A DNA stretch of 64,000 bases from Prorocentrum cordatum (taxonomy: Eukaryota > Sar > Dinophyceae > Prorocentrales > Prorocentraceae): NCBI GenBank assembly GCA_963575745.1, contig CAUYUJ010016689.1, positions 75,001-139,000 of the forward strand, given 5' to 3'. The notes under the pieces are model-generated. The model was not told the origin of the DNA, did not search any database, and saw only the letters and a list, made by a program, of their open reading frames with translations. Of the stretch, positions 12,391 to 21,910 are shown piece by piece (positions within the stretch are counted from its first letter, which is position 1; every line of letters starts with the position of its first letter). The translations under genes were made by a program, and so were the position numbers.

Positions 12391-14116
12391 CGTTTCATTA
12401 CCGATTGGGACGCCCTTACTCTTGGAATGCCGAGAAGTACCCGATCCAAAAATATTGGAATCGCTATTTCGCACACAGATTCGTAGACATGCATGGATGA
12501 AACAAGACATGTACGAGTACCAGCGCATGAAGATGAGCGACCCGAATCGTACCTACGGTTGGCTTCGACAGCGTGTCCTGGACATACTGGAGATTAAACA
12601 ATTGGAGAAAAATCAAAACAAGCTACGGTACGAACATGAGACACGGTCTCAGGTCAACGCGTGCGCTGCATGGAAGAAAGGCAATTGTCGCAACGGTGAA
12701 CGGTGCAAGGCTTTACATACATATTCCAGGGATTGGAAGAACAACGAATCTTCCAGAACATCAACGGCTGGTGGCAAACCCCGCCGTAGTATGTCCACTC
12801 CTGCGAATCACAAGAAGCCAGCATCGAAACCATTCTGCTTCGATTTTGCCAAGCGCAACACATGTACCAGAGGTGATAAGTGTAACTTCCCACACGTCGC
12901 ACAGTGCAAGGATTTCGCACAGAACAAGTGCACAAAAGGCGACAAATGCAAATCCGCTCATCTTGCACCTGGTGCAAAGACTCCTGAACGAAGCCCGAGT
13001 CGACCACGGACTTCCAGCCAGGACAGCCGTGGCCGATCACCATCCCGCGGATCAGGAAGCCAACGGTCTTCACAACGCGGAGGGCTTCGCTACGCAAGCG
13101 ATTCACGACAGGGACGTGACAACCGACGCCAATGCGACCGATCCCGTTCGACATCCAGGAGGTCCCAAGACTCTCGCAGCCAATCGAGAAGTCGTTACGA
13201 CAGATCTTCGAGATCTACCTCCCGAGGACGAGACAATCGCGGCGGCGGACGCGGCAGTCCACGCGGCCGTGATAGATCATATGGTAGTGACGAAGGACGT
13301 GGCAAACGGTATCCAGGCCGCGGATCGTCCCGTGGTTCTCCCAACACTAGAGCACGTTCTCTTGCCAACTTTAGACGTTCACGCCGTTCAGACCGCAGTT
13401 ACGTCATCCGTGACAAGACCCTCGTGGCCAACACTAAGGCCACAGCGACATCTACCAAGACACGTCGTCGGATACGCTTCGACGCGCGCAACGTGGACTA
13501 CTACTTCCATACCATATCTGGCAGAGCAAGACTGGATAGATGGAAAGAGCTGCCGAACGAGGGTGACATCGTCAAAGTACCAGATCCATTACCACAAAAA
13601 TGGTGGGATGAAAGTGCAGAGGCCTTGCGAGAATGTCAAAAAGAGGCACAACTCTGGTATGACCAACTATATGACTACCGACACAACAAAGAGTCGGTGG
13701 CCACACCAACTGCGATCCGAAAGCATGACGACACTGTCAAGCAGTCATCAAAGACTGACCAGACGACGACAACGACAAAGCAAGTCGACCCTCCACGTTC
13801 AACTGCAGCATTGACAAGGTCTTGGGTTCTTGACAGTGGTTCTGCCCATCATATCCAGGGAACACATGAACTTACGCAGACCGAGTCGGATCGCATATCT
13901 ATTCGCGAAGAGCATATTCTGGAAACTGCAAATGGCGATCGTACCGTCAACGAGCACTACGACATACGGCTGCCCGGGGTTGGACTGCATAGTTCAGCCC
14001 TTGCTTTACCAGACTGCCCATCATTACTATCAGTTGGAAAATTGATTGAGGTTGATGGCTTTCGACAGCTTTGGGATCCTGAGCTGGGCTACATGCTTCA
14101 GGATCCGGGGGGCTAA
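12391..14116 (+). CDS. gag C-terminus with three CCCH zinc fingers, and aspartic protease
   Basis: From about 12445 the protein continues in frame 2 (PDPKILESLF), completing the capsid. Three CCCH fingers follow at 12655-12963 with spacings C-x7-C-x5-C-x3-H, C-x8-C-x5-C-x3-H and C-x7-C-x5-C-x3-H, an unusual replacement for the CCHC knuckle of most copia gags. An Arg/Ser/Gly-rich tail (12980-13400) probably binds RNA. The protease has the copia active site WVLDSGSAHH near 13823 (catalytic Asp in DSG) and a second hydrophobic box near 13960-14050. The TAA at 14114 is in frame with the integrase part that follows, so it is an internal stop rather than a natural end. Confidence 0.85.
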
Positions 14117-16579
14117 TGGTACAAAATTCCAGTCAACAATCGAGTGCCAGAGTTACGACTCGACGACTTAACACGGATACCACCACCACGGTTATGCACT
14201 TCGTCAGCACCCCGCCGTCGTCAGCGAAAGCGTTTATCCGCCCGCTGTAACGACACTTGTTGGCGCTGCAAAACTACAGAGCAACCAACCACTGCAGACG
14301 AGCTACGGCCCCACATAGGGACCTGCCCCAAGAGACCACATGTCGGAGAGGGAGGAGGAGCACGGACCATCACGGTCGAAGAACCTCCCGACACAAGCAC
14401 AGACGAGCCCAACGTGGGCACAACCACCGACTCGCCTACGTCTCAGACGCAGTGTTCTCCTCCACAATGCGGGGGGTTAGATATAGCTCAAGCAGACAAC
14501 GACATACCGACAGAGACACCCACACGAACGCATCCAGACAACGATCGAGTTCTACCCAACAGACAAAAGAAACCGATCGACCCGATGCATTACATGACTC
14601 ACAGCCCAAAACACCATGACTGTGAGATCTGTTCTCGTACGATGGCACAGAATGCCCCGTGTAGACGACAGCGCAAACCACATCCACCGGCAGACTCCAC
14701 CGACGAGGATAACGCCTACGAGGCTGTTGTCCCGAAGAAGTTCGGTGAGGCTCTAACTGCCGACCATATCGTACTGGCCAAAGACGATGCCGCGGACAAA
14801 CATGGCGACAAATATGCACTTGTTGTCCTTGACAGATATACCGGCATCTTCATGGCCTACCCAGCGCTACACAAAGACGCAGCTACCACAAAGGCATCCT
14901 TTCAACAGCTCATCGCCGCGAACGATGAGGTGAAGCATATCTATACAGATAACTCTGGAGAGCTTCAGAAAGCTTGCCGCCAACTGGGATGGAGACACGA
15001 CACGAGCACGCCACATCGTCCGCAAACAAATGGATTGATCGAGCGCGTTGTCAAAATTGTCATTCTCGGTGCTAGAGCTGTGCTATATATGTCTGGTCTG
15101 GGACACGAATGGTGGAAAGAGGCCATGCAAGCCTTTTGCTGTGGGCACAATTTTGTGCATACATCCACGGGCGTGGCTGCCCTCAGCGAAGAACATGCAG
15201 AAAAGACAGCTCATGAAATACGATTTGGCGAAAGTTTTCCTGGGCACTGTATACCATTCGGTGCTCGGATCTTTTGGAAATGCCTCAATCCCGAGATTAA
15301 CAGCGAGACTGCAAAGTTTAAAGAAAATAGTCGGGAAGGGTTATTCATGGGATACCACTTACACTCCGGTGGACGATGGTCAGGAGACTACCTTGTCTTG
15401 GACACGGCCACATATGCCAAGAACCCTGATGGTGAACTGTGTCATGTACACAGAGTCAAAGACATCATCATCCTTGATGGCAAGTTCACCTACCCCGTGA
15501 AAGATGGTACTCTACGACATCATAACCCTGAGGCACACGACGAGGTGAAGGCAACCATTTCTCGCCCCTTGGGTGACAAGCCAATGCCTGATCCTCCACT
15601 TTCCTACCCTAAAGAATGGGATGACCCATCTATGATGACAACGGAGGATAACGCTGTTGATATCCAGACATCGGCCTCTGAAATTGCTGCACCAGCGCCG
15701 GAGCCAGACTACTGGGAGCAGCGTGGATATTGCGTCATCAGACACATTCGTACTCCAAGAAAGAAACTGTTCATCCCGACGGACGACGTCATGAACATAC
15801 CTGTACCTGTTGACCAACTCGACGTGACACGAGATTTCAAAACGACTTCTACTTTTGAGGGAGAAAGTAATTTCCGAGACGTTTGGGATGGTGTTAGCGC
15901 CAACGACCACAGGGAGTTAAGTGAGCCGTGGACAGGCACGATTCAGTTCTATGAGCTTCCGAAAATAACGCCAGACGGCAAAATGGTGGTTCGTGGACGC
16001 GAGACACGTGTGCAGACTACTACACGTCCTGATCACGTTCTTCCCGAGCATTGGAAAACTATTTCTCGTGGACAGCAAAAGAAAAATATCGATTACGCCA
16101 ACGACGTTAAACGAGCTCGAGAAATTCGTGATCGCGCCGCACTAAAAGTGTGGACAAGACAGGATAAACAGGTCAACAATTTCCGTACTACTACATCAGG
16201 CGGACCAACCTGGAATACTGTGGAACGACGGATTACATACGACATTGACAATGGCGACGTCATCCGCGACGAGAACGTCAAAGGCGTGACAAACAAAGAA
16301 ATACTGTATGCCAAATTACCTGGTTGGCCACGTGACATTACCACGGTACTATACTACCGTCAACTACCACAACAGCATGATGGAGAAGAACGTGCTTTGG
16401 TATTTGTGGATAATGAGGGAACCGACTTTGGGATTTTGAACCCGCTTATACGCAAGTTCACCCAGTCGGTGGTAATACCAACCATGCCACGTGAGACCGA
16501 CTACACGCCGGCACACAGAGATAAAAATACCAGATTCGACATGGTCACGCCCAGCATTAGTTACCAGAAACCTGAGTAA
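14117..16579 (+). CDS. Copia integrase
   Basis: In frame with the protease, after a single TAA. A zinc-binding H-x-x-C-x-x-C region (HDCEICSRTM) lies near 14616. The DDE core follows: first Asp in TADHIV (about 14760), second in YTDNSGE (about 14943) and Glu in NGLIERV (about 15035). After it come the copia-type C-terminal segments (GHCIPFGARIFW; GLFMGYH). The frame ends with TAA at 16577, but over the last ~90 bases the reading moves to frame 3, where ALVTRNLSKKE links integrase to RT. An apparent +1 shift therefore lies at about 16490-16560. The GTG-like openings in this region have no start-codon value in a eukaryote. Confidence 0.9.
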   Translation, partial: WYKIPVNNRVPELRLDDLTRIPPPRLCTSSAPRRRQRKRLSARCNDTCWRCKTTEQPTTADELRPHIGTCPKRPHVGEGGGARTITVEEPPDTSTDEPNVGTTTDSPTSQTQCSPPQCGGLDIAQADNDIPTETPTRTHPDNDRVLPNRQKKPIDPMHYMTHSPKHHDCEICSRTMAQNAPCRRQRKPHPPADSTDEDNAYEAVVPKKFGEALTADHIVLAKDDAADKHGDKYALVVLDRYTGIFMAYPALHKDAATTKASFQQLIAANDEVKHIYTDNSGELQKACRQLGWRHDTSTPHRPQTNGLIERVVKIVILGARAVLYMSGLGHEWWKEAMQAFCCGHNFVHTSTGVAALSEEHAEKTAHEIRFGESFPGHCIPFGARIFWKCLNPEINSETAKFKENSREGLFMGYHLHSGGRWSGDYLVLDTATYAKNPDGELCHVHRVKDIIILDGKFTYPVKDGTLRHHNPEAHDEVKATISRPLGDKPMPDPPLSYPKEWDDPSMMTTEDNAVDIQTSASEIAAPAPEPDYWEQRGYCVIRHIRTPRKKLFIPTDDVMNIPVPVDQLDVTRDFKTTSTFEGESNFRDVWDGVSANDHRELSEPWTGTIQFYELPKITPDGKMVVRGRETRVQTTTRPDHVLPEHWKTISRGQQKKNIDYANDVKRAREIRDRAALKVWTRQDKQVNNFRTTTSGGPTWNTVERRITYDIDNGDVIRDENVKGVTNKEILYAKLPGWPRDITTVLYYRQLPQQHDGEERALVFVDNEGTDFGILNPLIRKFTQSVVIPTMPRETDYTPAHRDKNTRFDMVTPSISYQKPE

Positions 16580-19295
16580 GAAAGAAGTTGCCGCAGAACC
16601 ACGTGCACAAGAAGCCCTACGAAAAGAATACGAGATATTGGAAAAGAAACAAACATGGATGTTGGAGACTGTTGCAGAAAAAGCTGATATTGAGCCACAA
16701 GCTATCCGCAATGGAACAAAGGTGCATTTCTTCAACATCTTGGAGTTATCTTCAGTCAAACATGAGGAATTTCCTCATGATCTACGTAAATTCAAGGGCA
16801 GAGTGGTGGTTCAGGGCAATACAGGCAAAGACGAAACTGGTTTGGCCGCCATATTCGCCGACGCCGCTTCCAGTGCTTCGCATATAGAGGCTTCCAAACT
16901 TTGCGATGCTACTGCGTTATTACCGCAATATGCGGGAGAGCAAAGTGACGCACCTGGAGCCTACACGCAGGCATTACTATACGGCGACGGACGAATTGAT
17001 CCAGTTGATACTTGGATTACTATACCCAAATGGCGACAACCGACATCATGGTCAAAATACAAGAACCCAGTGTGCCGATTGCGATTGGCACTATACGGAC
17101 ACCCTCTCGCAGGTGTCTTTTGGGAACGAAAATGCCGCACATGCTTGGAAAGCGTCGGTTTCGAACCTATTTCAGGATGGGAATGCGTATGGAGACACAA
17201 CAAACTGGGACTGATACTTTCAGTATATGTGGACGATTTTAAATTGGCCGGCCCAGCTCATAATCTACAGACTGGCTGGGATTATATTCGCAAAAGCGGT
17301 ATCGATTTGGATCCACCTACCCCATACTCGCAATATTTGGGTTGTGGACAACAAGCATACGATGTACCGCAGAACATCTTCGACAAAAGAATGTCCACAA
17401 TACGCCCTATGCTACCTGCACGCAATGAGAAATATTACAATACGGCCAAACACGTTCGTGGCATTCGACATGATATGCTTGGTTTTACAGATCAGTGCAT
17501 TGAGCGATACCTGGAATGCGCCTCCAAGAGCGCCCAGGGAACAGGGTCACGCCGGAAACGATCCGACTCGCCGAGGGCTTCGCGATCCAAATCGCCAACA
17601 TCCTCCGGGTCGGTCGCCAGACCTACTAGTGTGCTCAACGCACGGCCACGATCATCCAGTCCAGCAAAGTCGGTCGACACGACATCTACCAATACCATAT
17701 CCGCCACATACCATGACCTACCCGACGCAGAGACCCTTGGCATAGAGGACACCTCCTTCACTGAGTCCGACTATTCAGACGAGGGCGTCCTCGGCCAGGA
17801 CGCGGCAAGTGTACTAATGAAGATCCTGTACTTGGCACGTTGCTGTCGTTTCGATCTTCTACATCCGGTATGTATGTTGGCCAGAGAAATTACCACATGG
17901 AATACTACATGTGACAAACGTCTACATCGGCTGATATGCTACATCAAAACGACGCGTACACATTGCTTACGCGGATGGATAGGCGATTCGTCAGACAAGT
18001 TATCCATCATGCTCTTTACTGACGCCTCGTTCGCTGATTGCATAACATCATCCAAATCCACTACCGGTGTTTTTGCTGCGCTTGTTGGACCCAATACGTT
18101 CTTTCCAGTCAACGCTGTATGTAAGAAACAAACGGTTGTTTCACATTCATCTACTGAATCGGAGATTGTTGCTCTCGATTCCGCACTACGACTGGAAGGG
18201 TTACCACTACTATCATTATGGGAAGCCGTGGTGGGAGTTGCCAAAACATGCAAAGAGAAGAATGCATGCCTGAGTTGCCATCGACACGTTGACCCGGCGA
18301 TGTGTCCTACATTGGCAGCCAAAAAGAAGCGTAAACCATCGCCTCGCAAGGCACCCCCTACACGGGGATCTTCTCCTAGCCGTAGGCAACTACCGCTAAA
18401 TACGGATTTACCTACGACTCCAAAGAGACGTACGATATCCCATGAAGGTGCTGTACTACACGTGGATCCAGAGCCAGCTCCAGAGATCAGCGCACCCAAA
18501 GTACGTCTTATTGTCCTGGAGGACAACCAGGCCGTTATCAAAATTGCCCACAAGGGACGTACACCAGCACTTCGTCATCTTCATCGTACTCATCGTATCA
18601 ATCTGGATTGGATATGCGAAACATGCCAAATTGAACATATCGAGCTTAAATACGTAGGAACAAAAGAGCAGATCGCAGATATGATGACCAAACATTTCGA
18701 GACCAAGAAAGCAGACCTTTGGAAGGATCTCTTAGAACACTCGCTTATCTTTCCCGTTACCCCGATACAATGTCCTCCGATACGAGGGCCTCGGAGGCCC
18801 GACGGTTTACCTCATGAAGCGGAACCTCCTAAATTGAATGGATGCCCAGACATATGCAAGATATTGCTGACGGAAAAAGAAAGATGGGGCGAGGTAGGAT
18901 CAGAATGCGGATTTCAGTGTGTTGGGCAAGTTAACCGCGAGGGACTATGTGCATGCATGTACCACATTGGCGTACCAGCCGCAGATATTGCGTCGCGCGC
19001 ACCTCGTTCACGCGCACGCTCACCGCACGGTAGACATCCCCGCCATCCTCCCTCACCTCCACGAGATGCAGGGAGAGTTAGGACATTGATTATTCGTTCA
19101 CACCGCAGCAATTTTACGACTCGAGCTGCAAAGCTTACAAGCATCCTGTTCGCCGCTTGCGAGGCGAAAATAAGTGAGATCGGTTCTAATCCCGACCCCC
19201 CCCATCCACGAGATGGATCAGGCACAGCCGCTCAACCTCGTCGGCTGGCCCATCGGCTACGACAAGGAGTACGACCCGAACGCCAGGGACGATGA
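16491..19295 (+). CDS. Copia reverse transcriptase and RNase H
   Basis: RT motif A is represented by SDAPGAYTQALL (about 16950), followed by YGHPLAGVFWERK and the catalytic box SVYVDDFKLAG (about 17222), in which the DD pair is intact. A long Ser/Arg-rich insert (17525-17700) separates the RT from the RNase H part. RNase H shows FTDASFAD, STTGVFAA and the SHSSTESEIVALD box (about 18140), then LEDNQAVI (about 18515) and the end motif DMMTKHF (about 18680). Between SHSS and LEDNQ lies a Lys/Pro/Arg-rich insert (about 18240-18480) absent from standard copia RNase H domains. Coding similarity ends near 18750; the tail to the TGA at 19293 is Arg/Pro-rich and may be non-functional read-through. There is no ATG at the beginning because this is the downstream part of a polyprotein. 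Confidence 0.92.
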   Translation: MRPTTRRHTEIKIPDSTWSRPALVTRNLSKKEVAAEPRAQEALRKEYEILEKKQTWMLETVAEKADIEPQAIRNGTKVHFFNILELSSVKHEEFPHDLRKFKGRVVVQGNTGKDETGLAAIFADAASSASHIEASKLCDATALLPQYAGEQSDAPGAYTQALLYGDGRIDPVDTWITIPKWRQPTSWSKYKNPVCRLRLALYGHPLAGVFWERKCRTCLESVGFEPISGWECVWRHNKLGLILSVYVDDFKLAGPAHNLQTGWDYIRKSGIDLDPPTPYSQYLGCGQQAYDVPQNIFDKRMSTIRPMLPARNEKYYNTAKHVRGIRHDMLGFTDQCIERYLECASKSAQGTGSRRKRSDSPRASRSKSPTSSGSVARPTSVLNARPRSSSPAKSVDTTSTNTISATYHDLPDAETLGIEDTSFTESDYSDEGVLGQDAASVLMKILYLARCCRFDLLHPVCMLAREITTWNTTCDKRLHRLICYIKTTRTHCLRGWIGDSSDKLSIMLFTDASFADCITSSKSTTGVFAALVGPNTFFPVNAVCKKQTVVSHSSTESEIVALDSALRLEGLPLLSLWEAVVGVAKTCKEKNACLSCHRHVDPAMCPTLAAKKKRKPSPRKAPPTRGSSPSRRQLPLNTDLPTTPKRRTISHEGAVLHVDPEPAPEISAPKVRLIVLEDNQAVIKIAHKGRTPALRHLHRTHRINLDWICETCQIEHIELKYVGTKEQIADMMTKHFETKKADLWKDLLEHSLIFPVTPIQCPPIRGPRRPDGLPHEAEPPKLNGCPDICKILLTEKERWGEVGSECGFQCVGQVNREGLCACMYHIGVPAADIASRAPRSRARSPHGRHPRHPPSPPRDAGRVRTLIIRSHRSNFTTRAAKLTSILFAACEAKISEIGSNPDPPHPRDGSGTAAQPRRLAHRLRQGVRPERQGR

Positions 19296-20500
19296 CCGCG
19301 TGGGCTTCGCGTACCACGCTCAAACTGGTCGTCCTCGTGATCCCGAAGATGGTTACATATGCATACATCAACGGCGTGCCGATCGAAGCGGAGAGTTCGA
19401 TCTTCGCGTACCCGACGGATCTTCTATTCGTGAACTTGCCCGCTTCGCATCCGTCGAGGCTAAGAAATGGGCCAACGCCGAGAGTGGATCCGTCGGCGGC
19501 AACGCCAACTACGAGTACAACACGTTCACAGCTACTCCGTGGCTATCATTCATGCGTGCTATGTGTATGATTTCCAGCCTTTTCAATCGTAATCCTTCAG
19601 TACAAGAAAGTGTTCGTGGACTACATGATCACTTGAACGCGGTGATCCCAGGATCACACCGCAAATGCCCACCAGAAAATTTCACGACAATGATACTGAA
19701 GACGGAGTGGATGATGATTCGCAACGATTGGTCCAAAATTGGCAGTGCAGTACTGGGACAACACACCGAGGGCAGCGTTACGGATACACAAAGATACTAC
19801 AACAATGGTCTGTGTGCACCATCCGATGTATACCAGAATGGATTGGTAACGCCATGCTATGCTCCTAAAATTGATCGTGCAATGGCCAAGTTACCTACTC
19901 GTCCACCTGGCATTGCCAGGACATCGGATACATCTGGACACATCGGCCACATTGTTGAATATAACTTGGTCACCAACATGAGAGCATTTTCCGACCTTAA
20001 CCAAACAAACAAGTTCCGCCGCAAGCTTACTACATGGTTGACTGCGCGCGGAGGCTTTGGAAGTATCGGATCAAACTCCAAGACGGTGGCAACACCATCC
20101 GACCATCCGAATGGTTGGGTGGCGATATTGGACGATCCACAATATACAGAGCGTACCTATCGCTGGACACCATACAACGAGGGCAACGACTTCTTCGGCG
20201 AAGCTGCTGACCAGATCGGCTCGAATGACCCTGGCCTTACTCCTGGTAATGATGTTGACCCATTTGAGCTGGACCACGCAAAATACAGTGCTTTCTGTGG
20301 TGGTCGCTTGGTTTCTACCCTACTTTCAGATAATGGGTGGCACTCCCTCATACAAGAGGACTTGGGACTACTGTTGCATCATGCATTTGGGCCATCGGGT
20401 CACGCGTACAAATGGACCAACTTGTATACTGACTCAACATGGATCATGCAGCCCAAGAAAGGGGCCAAGAGTGCAAAACACAAGAAGTCCTACGTTCGGC
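19213..20500 (+). CDS. Accessory protein A, N-terminal part, unknown
   Basis: ATG at 19213 opens the first reading frame after RNase H (MDQAQPLNLVGWPIGYDKEY). The composition is that of a normal globular protein, with many Trp, Tyr and Asn residues and no low complexity. About 425 residues are read before the frame changes near 20470-20500; the formal stop is a TGA at 20620, reached in what is by then the wrong frame. I recognise no family. Its location between pol and the 3' LTR is where other LTR elements keep additional or envelope-like genes, but no signal peptide or membrane segment is seen. The overlap with the RNase H frame is 83 bases. Confidence 0.7.
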
Positions 20501-21910
20501 ATCGACGAGCTCAACGCTGCTCAGAAGAGAATCGACCTCGCCAATGCATCAAATACTGCTCTTGTACCTCTATATATGCCGTGCCTCAACCGCGCGGAAT
20601 ACATGGGCGGCGCTACTCTTGAGCACTTGTCGACCATTATCCGCGACGACATCATGATGTGGGCATTCTCCCTTGGCAATTATAGGGAATGGTTCAGACA
20701 GAATGACACGCCGATCGGTCAAGATTGCGTTCTCTTGCCTGAAGCTGGTTATGAAGACATACGCTACGGTATGGAAGAACTACGCAAGCAACGTTTCGAG
20801 AAAGAAGATAGCCGTACCAACGCTATTCTCAACAATCAGTTTGAGAACACTCTCGAGCAGCGCAATATGATCAGGAAGATCCGCGAAGCCAGAGGCCTCA
20901 TGTTCCAATGCGACAACGCTTCCATCAAGAAGTGGCGCGAGTTGAATGAGACTATCTGGGATTACTGGGCCAATGATTTCCCAACATACGTAAAACAAAG
21001 ACACTATTGCAGGGGACTCAATGCCATGGTAGTATGGAGCGCGAACGACATCGCATGTGCCAATCATGGACAGAACACCATCGACATGCGCCGACATCAG
21101 AATCGTGCTCCTACCAACGTATACGAGCTCCAAAAGATGGAATGTGAGGGCGGCGTCCCGACGCTCATGCCCGTGCACGTGCTCGTGGACGTATCACGTT
21201 TTGTCGACGTAATGCAGTATTTCCGCTGCCCCACGGTCATGGGACCTGGAAAAGCAGCGCAATGGGGCGCACATCCGAACTTTGATCACCACACGAGCGA
21301 CCTGATCAATATCATGCAGAACCGTGGTATCACTGTTCTTCCATCGGACCATTGGGTGGATACGTACGACAGGATTACCCCACAGGCTTGGCACGCCAAG
21401 CAGAATAACCATAACATGGCAATGTTTACAACGCAATTTTGCGACGCAGTATGCTATCGCAATTTCTGCGCTTTGATACAATCTCTGCCTTCTCAGCCAT
21501 ATCCATTCAGGCCGCCGTTGCTGACTGCTGTCACGGATAATCAGGCCTACACGCAGGCCAAAGAAATCATGGCAGCCCTCGATTTCAGAGAAAAGTTGAC
21601 AAACGAATGGAAAAGATACCTCAGCCTCACAACGTTGATGACACAGACGGCAAACGAGATGGCTCATTGTGCGTGGATGGCGTCATGTGCCGAGGGCACA
21701 TTGCCGGCATCACTGCCTGCCGAGACAGGCGACACCACTGAGCCGATTCCTGGAATGTCGACACGTACGCCAGCACCTGACCCTGGCGATCCTGACCAAA
21801 CCCTTCCTGATAATGATCCATGGGTTATTGCATACAACGACTTATTCCAGTACCTTATGTTGTTGATCAAAGAATACCCTGGGGCTTGGGCATCTTGGCA
21901 TTCTCTTTAG
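20501..21910 (+). CDS. Accessory protein A, C-terminal part, unknown
   Basis: Continues protein A in frame 2 from about 20500 (FGIDELNAAQKR). About 470 residues. WSANDIACANHG (about 21033) and LPSDHWVDTYDR (about 21340) faintly recall blocks III and V of SGNH hydrolases, but no GDS block is evident, so I do not assign that function. The end is rich in Pro, Thr and Asp. The TAG at 21908 is in frame with the following Tpt1-like coding segment, so A and B may be one long protein. Confidence 0.65.
   Translation: MDELNAAQKRIDLANASNTALVPLYMPCLNRAEYMGGATLEHLSTIIRDDIMMWAFSLGNYREWFRQNDTPIGQDCVLLPEAGYEDIRYGMEELRKQRFEKEDSRTNAILNNQFENTLEQRNMIRKIREARGLMFQCDNASIKKWRELNETIWDYWANDFPTYVKQRHYCRGLNAMVVWSANDIACANHGQNTIDMRRHQNRAPTNVYELQKMECEGGVPTLMPVHVLVDVSRFVDVMQYFRCPTVMGPGKAAQWGAHPNFDHHTSDLINIMQNRGITVLPSDHWVDTYDRITPQAWHAKQNNHNMAMFTTQFCDAVCYRNFCALIQSLPSQPYPFRPPLLTAVTDNQAYTQAKEIMAALDFREKLTNEWKRYLSLTTLMTQTANEMAHCAWMASCAEGTLPASLPAETGDTTEPIPGMSTRTPAPDPGDPDQTLPDNDPWVIAYNDLFQYLMLLIKEYPGAWASWHSL

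Noticed and set aside
20990-21420. SGNH hydrolase in accessory protein A
   Set aside because: WSAND and D..H-like residues recall blocks III and V, but no GDS block could be found, so the evidence is too thin.
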